A stretch of 20,425 nucleotides of DNA. Origin: Euprymna scolopes. Its lineage: Eukaryota; Mollusca; Cephalopoda; Sepiida; Sepiolidae. Below are positions 7,641 to 18,670 of the stretch, piece by piece. The stretch spans positions 89,886,473 to 89,906,897 of the forward strand of contig CM044497.1 of NCBI GenBank assembly GCA_024364805.1, given 5' to 3'. Within the stretch, counting starts at the first letter, position 1; each line of letters starts with the position of its first letter. The notes beneath the pieces are model-generated. The model was not told the DNA's origin and ran no database searches. It was given only the letters and a program-made list of their open reading frames with translations. The translations under genes and the position numbers were made by a program.

Positions 7641-8340
7641 GTGTTTGTGTGTGCGCGCGTGTGTGTCCGCGTGTGTGCGTGTGTTTGTTTTTTTGTTTTT
7701 GGTTTGGGAATGTGTATATTGTTCTATAGTATTTTGGGGTTATTTGCTTCCTTAGGAAGGCGGCTGTGGTCCGAGGTCGTTACTAATGTGTATGTGTGGG
7801 GAGGGGGGCTGGCTCTTCAAAAAAAGGGTAGGGGTGCTTTCATTCTATTTTGATATTTATTTTTCGGATTCTTGGCTTTTAGTATTGTGATTTTTCGTTT
7901 TAGTCTTTTCGGGTATTCCTTATATTATGTTTGTTTAGAAAGAGGGGTGCTTTTAAAATAGGGGCTTTTTTTATTTGTCTCCCCATGTGGGTATGGCCAG
8001 ACCCAGGATCGGTTCCTAGTGTGGGGAAGATTTTGTTCCCCAGAGGGGGGCATTGGAGGGGGTAAAGGTATGGGAGGGGATGATAGAAGGGATGATAGTC
8101 GTTTCAGTCATGAGGGGGTTCTCCTCCACTGACTGAGGAGGGAGCGAGGTGTTGGAACAGATATTATACTATGGTTTTAGGTGTCTCCTAGTGTTGTTGC
8201 TTTCGAGGTTAAGTAGGGTTGATATTGTTCAGTGTGTTGTATTAGAGATAGGGGTGTTATGTCTGTTTGTGGTTGTATGCGCGCACGTGTGTGTGTTTTA
8301 ATGTGTGTTTTAATGTGTCGGTTCTGATTTATTATAAATT
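7400..8340. other. Strongly G/T-biased strand, no gene
   Basis: The plus strand is unusually rich in G and T for about 900 bp, with runs such as GGGTGGGGTAGGG and GAGGGGGGC. The only longish ORF (7605-7853) starts inside the (TG)n run and has no domain. On the minus strand a GAAAC-ending stem-loop at 8135-8101 resembles the hammerhead layout, but its first core strand is altered. The block may be the body of a non-autonomous element or an expanded purine/pyrimidine-skewed tract. Confidence 0.5.
7603..7684. repeat. (TG)n microsatellite with CG interruptions
   Basis: Pure (TG)n to about 7638, then TG mixed with CG and CCG steps to about 7684. Confidence 0.95.
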
Positions 8341-9967
8341 CTTGTATAATATTTAATCAGTATTGGATAAGTGTTTACTTATCTAATGACTAAATTTTAT
8401 TGACAGCTTTTTCTCTAACTTCCAGTTCGTCTGATTTTTACATTAAAACCCAAATATTCCCTAACAAAAAGGAGAAAGGCATTACATTGAATATTTTATG
8501 CAACTACTTGAATTTATGGAGGATGATTTTTTAGCTGCTGGATCATTTTAAAAATATACGGTTGTTTGTTATAAAAAGTATTATCTATTTTCATTTCAAA
8601 CCAGTTTACTGCATATTCTTCCACTACATCTAACCAGGTTGTGCATTTTATTGGTGAGTTCTGAGGGATGAATTTTTCTTGTCTATAAAAACATTTATCT
8701 GATAGCCAACGTAAGCCATCTTGCCGGATTTAAACGCCCGTTCCTCTATGCACTATATTTAGGATCTACTCAGCCCCTTGAAATCCCAACAGCATACTCT
8801 AAAAGTAGTTTGGAGCTCCAGTGAGATCACTGTTTTCAATAAGACTAAAGTACACACTATCTAGTGGGCTACTTATTGATAAAAAGTTAACAGGACGCAA
8901 ATTTTGGTAATTGTTGCCATACAATCTTCGGGATTGACTAGACAATTTCGTTAGGATTCGTCCAGTTCCATAGCAGGTGTAAATAACGCATTAAAACGAG
9001 GTTTATTCTGGTGTAGGGAGCAAATAATTGTATGTATTTTCCTATTTAGTTAATTCTGTAAAGATGTAACCAGTTTAAATCCAGTATTTGTGCTATGCAA
9101 GTACAGCCATTAGCGTATCTTCACTGCTATACTTTTATAAAACATTGATAACTTCAGCTGCTAGTACATCACTGTTGCTCCAACAGTAGGCATCATTCTA
9201 TTCTTTTTCTTAATTTCAATTTACCTAAGATATAAAATTCAGAATTTACTTATTTTATATGTGTAGTAAGCTCCGATTAACACACGTCTAGAATGTAAAC
9301 ACACCCGATAAGGTGTCGATGTGACTTAAAAGATTAACGGGTAAAAAGAAGCCCCGATTTAGTTCAATAGTTCGAATTGTTCAATTTATTTAAAACGAAA
9401 TATTTTGCAGTGTTTCCTTTTTCATCGATGCTCATTTAGTTTTCTTAAGACAATGTGGACAAAACAAACTGATTTGATTATATTTTCCTATTTTTTCTTC
9501 AAAAAGCAGCGTTAATATTAGAAGGCTACTTTTTCATTTAACACCGGCGTAAAATCAGCTATTGAATTTTTTCAATGTTTAAATTCCTTTGCTCCAAAAA
9601 ACAATAAAGTATTTAAATTAATATCTTGGCTTTTCATTATTAAGATTAAAAGTAACATTCTCTGCACAGACATAGTCTTAAATAAAAATAAGCTTCATAT
9701 ATGTTGATTTTTATGAGTGCATTAGATTCGTCTGATGAATAAATACGTTTTGCGGAAAGTGAGTATATTTGTAAATTAAACTTTTTAAAGTTTAAAATTC
9801 GTTTGAGACAAATATTTTTAAAAACAAGCATCAATATAAACTCTATATTCATTCATTTCTTTACTAAAACATTTATATAACTCGATTAACGCATATTTTT
9901 ATTAAAAATGTTCATCTTGTACGAATCAGCGTTTTATTAATTTATTATTCACATTGGAATTATTTGT
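8341..9967. other. Unassigned AT-rich DNA
   Basis: No gene or repeat family is recognised. A minus-strand segment around 8820-8700 has a weak box A-like (GGCTGAGTAG) and box B-like (GTTTAAATCC) pair, too poor to call a tRNA or SINE. The minus-strand ORF at 9646-9852 is AT-driven with no domain. Confidence 0.6.
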
Positions 9968-10009
9968 ATATATACGAATGTAAATATATATATATATGTA
10001 TATATATGA
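9968..10009. repeat. Interrupted (TA)n tract
   Basis: Short TA runs separated by CGAATGTAAA and GTA interruptions. Confidence 0.85.
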
Positions 10010-10578
10010 TTGTGTTTTTGCAAAAAGTTTGGTATCTATATTTATATTACGGCCGTAACTACTTTGTAAAGATGTTACGGTTAGTTTTAGTTCCGTATTA
10101 GTGACGAGTAATGTCTATATATTTTCGTTCTATTCGTACATAGATTAATACCATTTCCGGTTTAGAATTTGATTGAATATGAGAATAAAGTAAAGTGGCT
10201 GTATTAAATATATATATAAACCTTGTAGTACATTTCGGGTGATGTGTTCTAATATACTTATTGTCTTATGATTCATAGTTATTTCACTTGAAAAGTGTGT
10301 TTATGTCATTGCTAAGGATGATTTGAAGGCAGATAATCCAATTAAGTTGTTAAGTACTGCAAAACTTAATTTATATACTTAATTTGTTAAATAAACCATT
10401 GCAGCACGTTCTGGACCTATCTGATTAAATTAATTATTACATCATATTGACCTCAAGTAATCAGTGAACGGAAAACACAAAAGGTATGGATTACCTCCCT
10501 TTAATCATTATAAGCAACAAAATCGACCCAGTTTCAAACAGAATTAACTAGCAGTGCTTAACAACCTGATTGTATAGA
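10010..10578. other. Unassigned AT-rich DNA
   Basis: Nothing recognisable apart from a short TA run near 10208-10218. The last part leads into the satellite array. Confidence 0.6.
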
Positions 10579-11245
10579 AAACGAAACAAATCAGCGTTTC
10601 TAACCGAAATTTAATTTGAACTTGAAATTCATGGTTAAACAAGGAATTGCCTTAAACATGTTCGGATGTTTTATGTTTCTATCTTTTTGTGCATTTTTTC
10701 TGGCCAAAAGCGACACAGCGGGTAAGTTAAAAAAAATAGCAAGCGAAACAAATAAGTGTTTCTAACCGAAATTTTAATTTGAACTTGAAATTCATGGTTA
10801 AACAAGGAATGTTCTTTCACATGTTCGCATGTTTTATGTTTCTGTCTTTATGTACATTTTTCCAGCCAAAAGCAACAGCAGCGGCGGAGTTTAAAAGATA
10901 GCAAACGAAACAAGCAAGAGTTTCTAACCGAAATTTTGATTTGAACGTGAAATTCATGGTTAAACAAGGAATTGTCTTACACATATGCGGATTTTTTATG
11001 TTTCTCTTATTGTACATTTTTTCGGTCGTCAGCAACATCAGCGGCCGAGTTTTTTAAAAATAACAGAGGGGGGAGCGTTTCTAACTGAAATTAGAATTTA
11101 AACCTTGAATTCACGGTTAAACGAGGAATTGTCTTTTACATGTTTGGATGTTTTATCTTTCTGTTTTGTGTACATTTTTCTGGTCAAAAGCAACATCGCA
11201 TAGGAGTTAAAAAAACTAACAAAGTAAGCTTTTCTAACTGAGATT
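10579..11245. repeat. Short tandem array of about 160-bp units (satellite-like)
   Basis: Units begin with GNGTTTCTAACCGAAAT at 10594, 10756, 10918 and 11075, giving periods of 162, 162 and 157 bp. A fifth start (TTTCTAACTGAGATT) at 11228, 153 bp later, is cut off by the trinucleotide tract. Each unit contains AATTTGAACTTGAAATTCATGG, then TTAAACAAGGAATTG, ACATGTTCGGATGTTTTATG, TTTCT, GTACATTTTT and CAAAAGCAACA-like text, and closes with an A-rich part. Divergence between units is moderate and highest in the last one. The minus-strand ORF at 10817-11038 lies wholly inside the array and is not a gene. Confidence 0.93.
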
Positions 11246-11660
11246 ATTATTATTATTGTTGTTATTATTATTATTGTCATTGTTCTTCTTCTAATTACAA
11301 TTATTATTATTTTTTGTATTATTCTCATTATCATTATTATAATCATTATTATCATAATCATTATTATTATTATTATTACTATTATTTATAAAAACAAAGC
11401 TTACTTTATTGGTTATTACTATTATCACTAATATTATAACTAGTAGTAGTGGTGGTGGTGGTGGTTGTATTAGTGGTGGTATTTTTTATTATTATTGTAG
11501 CTGTAATGGTAGGTGTTGTTTTTGCTTTCATTGCTATTGTTGTTTTTGCGGTTAATATTATTGTTACCGAAATTAGTTTTGCCATTATCATTGTAGATTT
11601 TATTTCTATTGTTGTTGTTGATGGTGGTAATAGGAATAGTGGTGGTGATGGAGGAAATAG
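11240..11660. repeat. Decayed (ATT/GTT/GTG) trinucleotide tract
   Basis: About 420 bp with three-base periodicity drifting from ATT through ATC to GTN and GTG. It is interrupted by unique bits, including about 11390-11430. Translation yields runs of V and I on one strand and of I, T and M on the other, from the repeat alone. It directly precedes the LINE, whose other end is a pure (ATT)n run. Confidence 0.88.
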
Positions 11661-11769
11661 GTCGGGAGGGGATTTTTGCCCTTGGTGGGGAACCCTTCTA
11701 GAGATAATGTCTCGATAAAACTATCGGTGGTGGTGTAACCTTAAATTCACTAACCCCATTTATGGGAGA

Positions 11770-11976
11770 ATGTCAAATCAAAATATTGAAAATAACGACG
11801 TGAATGAGGCTAGAACATCTTGTGATGGTCTCACGTCGTGTACGTGTTCCACTGGTCAACAGGGTGGGCCCTGTCCTCATCATACAACTGTTCAAAATTC
11901 TAAGGATGTATATAGAGGGGTGAGAATTGCTAGAGAGGATCCCAAGACACGATGGGAGTTGAAACAGGAAACGTAA
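11770..11976 (+). pseudogene. LINE ORF, N-terminal Cys/His-rich segment
   Basis: It opens with ATG at 11770 and reads MSNQNIENNDVNEARTSC, then a CTCSTGQQGGPCPHH cluster (about residues 24-38) and TRWELKQET. The closely spaced Cys and His residues could be a small zinc-binding site like those at the N terminus of R2-type LINE proteins; this is inference. The frame closes in an A-run at about 11974-11981. The next conserved block (Myb-like) continues in another frame, so a one- or two-base change in that A-run probably broke the ORF. The ATG is the likely original start, because no upstream coding signal exists. Confidence 0.6.
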
Positions 11977-11979
11977 AAA

Positions 11980-12174
11980 AAACGTGGACGGATGAGGAAA
12001 GAAGAGTATTGTGGGAATGCTTTCTAAGAAGTAGATGTACTAAATCTGGTGGATATATCCGAAAAGTGAAGGAAGAATGGGAATCGAGAGAATGAGGAGC
12101 TAGAAGTGTCGCCAGTTTTGTATCCCAGTTAAAACAAATGAAAAATAACAAGCTACTTTCAGTGATTTCAAAGT
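11980..12174 (+). pseudogene. LINE ORF, Myb-like DNA-binding domain
   Basis: Frame 11982 reads TWTDEERRVLWECFLRSRC, then GGYIRKVKEEWESRE, a stop, and GARSVASFVSQLKQMKNNKL. The W-T-x-E-E start, the internal LWECF and the SVAS-FVSQLK third helix fit the Myb/SANT-like module found N-terminal in R2-, NeSL- and R4-like LINEs. There it contacts target DNA. One in-frame stop interrupts it at about 12093 and another ends it at 12172. Confidence 0.75.
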
Positions 12175-12284
12175 AAGAGATCGAATGGATGGTTAGGAAT
12201 GAAAGAACATATCGATTCCGGAACTTAACAGGTGTCTGTATGCAGCGTAATACGTTATTGTGAATCGTCTTGGCTTATTACAGA

Positions 12285-12640
12285 AGAAAAAAAGGGAGAG
12301 ATGAAGGGTAGAAGACCACAATGGCAGAAACGGCTTGAAGAAAGTATTGGTAGAATTGAAGAAATAAGAAAAGGAGTTAAACTAGGACAGAAAGCCAAGG
12401 ACGAGCTTGAAAGGAGGTATAGGTCCACACTGGTGGTATGAAAATTAGGAAATTTGTTGGAAAGAATGTTGAATTCCGGCAAAACAACCTTTTCCTGAAC
12501 AATCAGTCTCAGCTGTATAAAGAATTAAATCGTAGTAAACAGGCGGGAAATAACAATACTCCAAATGCAAAAGATGCAAGCAAGTTCTGGAGTGGGATTT
12601 GGTCTGTCGAAGGGCGATATAATGAGAAGGCTAGCTGATT
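12285..12640 (+). pseudogene. LINE ORF, basic linker and pre-RT region
   Basis: Two frames carry it. About 12285-12441 reads RRPQWQKRLEESIGRIEEIR followed by KGVKLGQKAKDELERRY, a charged, probably coiled-coil helix. About 12465-12638 reads NLFLNNQSQLYKELNR and then ASKFWSGIWSVEGRYNEKAS. The pattern of W-x-x-R-L followed by a basic helix, then QLYKEL and FW-x-x-IW, is the usual lead-in to the reverse transcriptase in this LINE group. A frame change lies near 12438 and the second part stops at 12636. Confidence 0.75.
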
Positions 12641-12689
12641 GGGATAGGTCAGAGAAAGGCTATTAGAAATGCAGCAGATGAAGAACGTT

Positions 12690-13796
12690 TAGATAAGCAT
12701 CAATGACGTTAAGGCTGGCATAAGAAGGATGACAAACTGGAAGGCAGCTGGTCCAGATGGAGTGATGGTCTTTAGGTTTAAACAGTTTCCATGCCTTTAT
12801 CCACCTATAGCTGCTGCTCTGCAAAGAGTTGTAGAGTCGAGAGACGTCCCTGATTAGCTTGTGAAGGGAAGAACAACACTGATTAGGAAAGATCCTGCAA
12901 GAGAAATGGATGCCAATAATTATAGACCAATTACATGTCTGCCATTAATGTGGAAACTGTTGACTGGAATATTTGCGGAGAAAATTTATGAACATCTAGA
13001 AAGTAATGGTGTTTTTCCTGACGAACAAAATGGGTGTCGGAAGGGCTCGAGAGGTACTAAAGAGCAACCACTAATTGATAAAGCAATAATGCAGGATGCG
13101 AAGAAGAAAAAGAAGAAGAAGAAGAGGAATCTGAGCGTAGTATGGATCGATTACAGAAAGGCTTATGACATGGTTCTGCATTCATGGATACATAAAACAC
13201 TATTGATGATGAAGGTTGCTGGGAATGTGGTAGGGAATTCGGAGACAAGTATGGCTAAATGGAAAACGATGATGACAGTAAACAGAGAGGGTATGGCCCA
13301 GGTTGGCATTAAACGTGGGACATTTCACAGAGATTCGTTATCGCCACTTCTTTTTGTAATGATAATGATGCCACTGAGCATTCTCTTGAAGAGAGAACAA
13401 CTGGGGTATACTTTTTGATATGATGAAAAACGCCTCAACCATCTACTGTTGATGGATGATTTGAAAATATTCGGTAGAAATGAAAAGAAAATAGAGAGAC
13501 TGGTAGATTCTGTGGAAACATACTCAATAGACATTGGGATGCAGTTTGGGATTAGTAAATGTGCAGTGCTGGTGATGAAAAGAGGAGTAAATGTTCATTC
13601 GAATGGAATAGTGCTACCAAATGGAGACATCATGAAAGAAATAAAAGATACAGGATATACGTATTTGGGAGTGCTGGAGGGTGTAGGCATCAGGAACAGA
13701 GGAATGAAGGGAAAAGTCAGGAAGGTGTATCTTAGAAGAGTGAAACTAATTGCAAAGTCGAGACTGTGTGGAGGAAACATAATGAAAGCAGTATAG
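12690..13796 (+). pseudogene. LINE reverse transcriptase domain
   Basis: All the main motifs sit in one frame. They are NWKAAGPDGV (about 12738-12767, motif 0/1), NYRPITCLPLMWKLLTGIFA (about 12915-12975, motifs 1-2), EQNGCRKGSRGTKEQ (motif 2a), VVWIDYRKAYDMV with the first catalytic Asp (about 13137-13175, motif A) and FHRDSLSPLLF (about 13326-13357, motif B, with R where G is usual). MDD at 13452-13460 is the intact second catalytic pair (motif C), and TYLGVLEGVGI is motif D. The enzyme copies element RNA into DNA at the nicked target. In-frame stops lie at 12855 (at the Trp of the usual PDW) and 13416. A run of eight Lys codons from an AAG repeat (about 13100-13123) is inserted before motif A. 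Confidence 0.93.
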
Positions 13797-14311
13797 CATG
13801 GATAGTTAGTGGTTTGAGATACAGTGCGGGAATTTTAGAATTGTCTGGCAAGGATATGCATGTCATGGGTATAAAAACAAGAAAAATTTTAGCAATGTTT
13901 GCCATATTTCACATTCGAAGTAGCGAGGCAAGGCTGTATCAAAAGAAGAAAGATGGTGGGAGAGGATTGAAAAGTGTAAAAGATTGCGTTAGAACCGAGA
14001 AGATGTCGTTGAAGGAGTATGTGGTTAGAAGAGAGGAGTGGATGCTTAAGATTGTGGCCAATGACGTGGAGGTATGTGAGACCAAGGCTGATTATGTGAA
14101 ACGTATAGATAAAAAAAGGGCAGAGAAACTGCCTTGGAAGAAAATGCATGGAAAGTTCTTCCAGGATATAGCAGAAGTTTCTGATAAAAGATCATGGCAA
14201 TGGCTTAGAGCTGGGTACCTGGCTAAGAGTACTGAAGCTTTTGTTTGCATCGGACTCCGGATATATTGGGAGGTTTGTAAGAGGGTTGAGGTAAAGTGTA
14301 CTGGAAAATAG
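13790..14311 (+). pseudogene. LINE ORF, thumb/C-terminal region with lost zinc-knuckle segment
   Basis: After a frame change at about 13793 the text continues as AWIVSGLRYSAGILELSG, then MFAIFHIRSSEARLYQKKKD, GGRGLKSVKDCVRTEKMSLK and WQWLRAGYLAKSTEAFVC. It then jumps to LRIYWEVCKRVEVKCTGK. In relatives I know of, the AFVC block is followed by several dozen residues including a C-x2-C...H...C zinc knuckle before the (L/R)xYWEVC block. Here those are absent, so I infer an internal deletion near 14240. A stop at 14309 replaces the usual Trp after K. Confidence 0.75.
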
Positions 14312-14729
14312 TTTGAGGAGATGCCTGATGAAGTGAGAAAAAGTCAGGATGGCAAGGTAGAGGTATGGTGGTACAAAAGTGTCATAACGACCAAGAAATT
14401 GGAACGTAATCGTCCGGATTTGGTCGTCATTCACAAGGTTTAAAAAATCTGGCAGATTGTAGACTTCTCAGTACCCTGTGTCAGGAATGTGAGAGAGAAG
14501 GAGAATGAGAAGTGGAGCAATTATGCTCCATTGGCCTTGGAGATAAGGCGTATACACGGGGTTAAAACACAAATAATCCCGGTCGTAGTTGGTACATTAG
14601 GAGTAGTATCAAGTCGTCTGGAAGGACAATTGAAAAAAAAAACTACAAATTCCCGATGGTTTAGGCGGGCTTCAAACCTCTGCAATTAAAGGTACCGCCA
14701 ACATCCTTAGGAAAACCCTTGATCTTTGA
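14312..14729 (+). pseudogene. LINE restriction-enzyme-like (PD-D) endonuclease domain
   Basis: In the same frame as the preceding block: FEEMPDEVRKSQDGKVEVWW, KSVITTKKLERNRPDLVVI, a stop at about 14441, then WQIVDFSVPCVRNVREKENE, KWSNYAPLALEIRRIHGVKT and IIPVVVGTLGVVSSRLEG. RPD at 14411-14419 and the VD of IVDFSVP at 14459-14464 are the catalytic PD...D pair of R2-type endonucleases. The downstream EIRRIH/VVVGTLG block is equally diagnostic. After an A-run at about 14632-14642 the last block (GLGGLQTSAIKGTANILRKT) is in another frame and ends at TGA 14727-14729. This domain nicks the target DNA. It separates the element from APE-type LINEs such as L1 or CR1. Confidence 0.88.
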
Positions 14730-14817
14730 AGCTCCTTGTTTGAAGCCGGGATTAAGAGAAATCCTCTGGAAATAAATCCCATCCCTTTCCAGAAAGACGT
14801 TCAAAAACGAAATCACA

Positions 14818-14933
<116 letters not shown>

Positions 14934-16198
14934 CTACTTTTTTACCCTTTATAATTCTAATTTTTTAAAATAATCATGTACATATATTACTACAACTTCA
15001 TTGCAAAGATTCTGTTTCACCCCCTCAAGTACTATTTTTTTTATTTCTGGAATGTGATCATATACGACATTTTAACAGTTCGGCTTTGATATTTTAGTTT
15101 TATGTTTATTTTATTAATTAACATGTTTTTTTAATCCAATTTCTTACAGTTAAGATGTTTACATTTGCCAGGGACCATGCAGTTCAATAGAGATTTTTGT
15201 AAATTTATATGTCATGTTTTTCTTACGCTATCGTGCTTCATATGGTCTAGTATTTGTTGCGCTTTTTTTTAATTCTGTTTGGAGATTCACATTTGGTATT
15301 TTCCTCGCAGCATTACTTACACATCCGTATGCTTTAACTATTCCTTGATGCTGTTGCTAGGTTTCATCATGTAATTCTTTACATTATTATACGATAGTGT
15401 CCCTAAATTTGAATGTACTTTATGAAGTACATAGGTTACAGGGCAATTTATCATAAGGGGTAGGGTTTTATATAATAGAAAACGGCACTAAGGTTTAATC
15501 AGAGTTCAAGTTATCACATACGCAAAAATAGTACTCCATATAGCTACGCATGCAAAATTATAATGTTAGAATTAAGTATAATCAAACCTATTCTGTAAAA
15601 TTAATGATGCTTTTTCTACATCTCGGCATGAAGACGAGGAAAGTACCGGCTTTTTGGAGTAGGCTTGCCTACTATTTAGTAAAATAATACTAGTAACTTT
15701 CTTTTTCTTACGAAATGGACTGCTTGGCATCATCTTCCAGAAAGAGTCGAAGTCGATTTTGTGTTGTATATTAAGAATAAAGAGGCTTTGATCGATGCTT
15801 CCGTAGATGTGGCGTCAATATTCACCTTAGGACATAGGAAACAGGCAGAGGAGTGCTAAATATTTACAGACCTTCTAAACCCGTTTAATATTTAATCAAT
15901 TTTCCACAGATTTTACAAATCGTTTAGGGTTACTTGATTATGTAAGGTTTCCCTAAGAAGAATATTTGCAATATTTCAATATTAACATGTATTTAAAGTT
16001 AAGTATTATGAAATATATATATTTTTGTCATAATAACCAAACATCGTTCAACTGTTTATAGTAAAAACCCGTTGAATATTATCCAAATTTAAATTTCAAA
16101 TCGAACAATACATCGCATATATTTATATTATTATTTGTGGAAGCGTTTCATATAACACTCGAATTATACCTTACATGTGCAGCATGTCGTGTTTTATT
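14934..16198. other. Unassigned AT-rich DNA
   Basis: No gene or known repeat is recognised, apart from the short protein-like stretch at 15713-15859 listed separately. Homopolymer T runs are frequent. Confidence 0.55.
15713..15859 (+). other. Short protein-like open stretch, possibly a coding relic
   Basis: The frame has no ATG but stays open for about 48 codons in AT-rich DNA. It reads KWTAWHHLPERVEVDFVLYI, then KNKEALIDASVDVASIFTLG and HRKQAEEC, then a stop. Its composition (Asp, Glu, Val, Ile, Ala, few Lys or Asn runs) is more protein-like than chance ORFs here. I recognise no family. It could be a transposase or host-exon fragment, or chance. Confidence 0.25.
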
Positions 16199-16347
16199 AA
16201 GCTTTATACGTCAGGGAGAATTCAGAAAGTGGGCACATGCTATGAAGTGTGAAATACCCAAATAAATAATTTGCGTGGACTCAGTATAATTTACGCCAAA
16301 TAATCACTTTCCTTTATTCAACCTGACTTAGATTCTCCCTAAAGCTT
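16199..16347. repeat. Imperfect inverted repeat of about 150 bp
   Basis: AAGCTTTA, then AGGGAGAAT at 16199-16222, is mirrored by ATTCTCCCTAAAGCTT at 16332-16347. Inner pieces (AGAAAGTG at about 16225-16232, CACTTTCC at about 16306-16313) also pair roughly. It may be a small decayed foldback element. Confidence 0.45.
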
Positions 16348-16555
16348 CATAGAGGGAATGACCATATTAGAATTAGGTTCACTGATAATTGCATTTAAGT
16401 GTAGCAATCAGAAATTCTAGATTCTATCGTGTTTAGGATCGCAGGCAAGGTAACAAAGGAAAAAAGTAGCCTCGTGGGATTTTAGAAAACCAATTGAATC
16501 TATAACAATGTTTGCAGTGGCAGCGCTAAGTACTCACCTCTACTTACTTATATTA

Positions 16556-16603
16556 CACGCACGCACACTTACACGCACACCCACACCTCACACACACATA
16601 CAC

Positions 16604-16636
<33 letters not shown>

Positions 16637-16637
16637 C
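16556..16637. repeat. Compound (CA)n(TA)n microsatellite
   Basis: Interrupted CA/CG steps pass into (TA)n. This is the opposite polarity to the three tracts in the first 3.1 kb. Confidence 0.93.
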
Positions 16638-16814
16638 GTGTGCGTATAATATGAAAGTTTTTCCATCAATTCTAAATATATTAACACTAAGAACAGACAT
16701 AAAATATACGATTCTTAAATATTCTATATAGAGAATCTTTAACTACTTATAAGCAGATGTAAATACCTGTTTTTTCTTATTAAAGAAATTTAATATGGTG
16801 CAAGTATTTAATAT

Positions 16815-16818
<4 letters not shown>

Positions 16819-16913
<95 letters not shown>

Positions 16914-16914
16914 T
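16819..16914. repeat. (TA)n microsatellite
   Basis: A run of about 90 bp of TA ending in ACATATATG. Confidence 0.98.
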
Positions 16915-17193
16915 GCTCCTTCCTCGATAGTATATTACAGAATACATTTTGTTTTATGAAACGTAATTTTAAAGAACAAACCTAATGCGTATAATCTATA
17001 TATTAACTCATCATTTGTGGAGAGTTGCATTTGTCCGTTATATTACACTTTATGTAATTATCCTTCCTTTGCGGTCTCTCTATTATATTTTGCTTTTTAT
17101 ATGGTATTATCTTCCCAGCCGGGAAAATATATTAAGCTGCTGGGAGGAAAATTTGTTAAGTACGTATACACATGTATGCAAACACGTATAAAA

Positions 17194-17244
17194 CCACACA
17201 CGCACACACCCACACACCCACGCACACACACATACACACACACG

Positions 17245-17276
<32 letters not shown>

Positions 17277-17340
17277 CTGTGTGTGAGAATGTATATGTCT
17301 GTGTGTGTGTTTATGTGTGTATATGGGTTTTGTGTGTAGA
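17194..17340. repeat. Mirror-arranged (CA)n(TA)n(TG)n microsatellite
   Basis: (CA)n with CG and CC interruptions to about 17260 is followed by (TA)n to about 17276 and then interrupted (TG)n to about 17338. The CA and TG halves are complementary, so one strand could fold on itself around the TA block. Reading frames through it are repeat artefacts. Confidence 0.93.

Positions 17341-18670
<1,330 letters not shown>

Larger units (their letters stand above)
11661..14817 (+). mobile_element. Non-LTR retrotransposon (LINE), R2/R4 (Dong-like) type with PD-D endonuclease, decayed
   Basis: Conserved blocks come in the order expected of a single-ORF LINE with a restriction-enzyme-like endonuclease: N-terminal Cys/His-rich piece (about 11770-11976), Myb-like domain (about 11980-12170), linker and pre-RT region (about 12285-12640), reverse transcriptase (about 12690-13796), thumb/C-terminal region (13790-14311) and endonuclease (14312-14729). 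An 88-bp 3' UTR follows, then (ATT)n. The 5' end is placed where trinucleotide periodicity stops and is uncertain by tens of bases. The copy is dead: coding potential moves through all three frames and there are more than five in-frame stops. The length of about 3.1 kb is a little short, partly because of an internal deletion. Base composition is richer in G and A on the sense strand than its neighbours. Confidence 0.92.

Noticed and set aside
8700-8820. Possible tRNA-derived SINE on the minus strand
   Set aside because: The box A-like and box B-like matches are poor, and there is no cloverleaf pairing or tail.
11098-11718. Three frames rich in Ile, Val and Thr on both strands
   Set aside because: They are all generated by the decayed trinucleotide tract; opposite-strand frames are equally open, as expected of a repeat.
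13057-14434. Minus-strand frames of 60-86 codons opposite the LINE
   Set aside because: They are antisense shadows of the reverse transcriptase and endonuclease coding strand, with no domain of their own.
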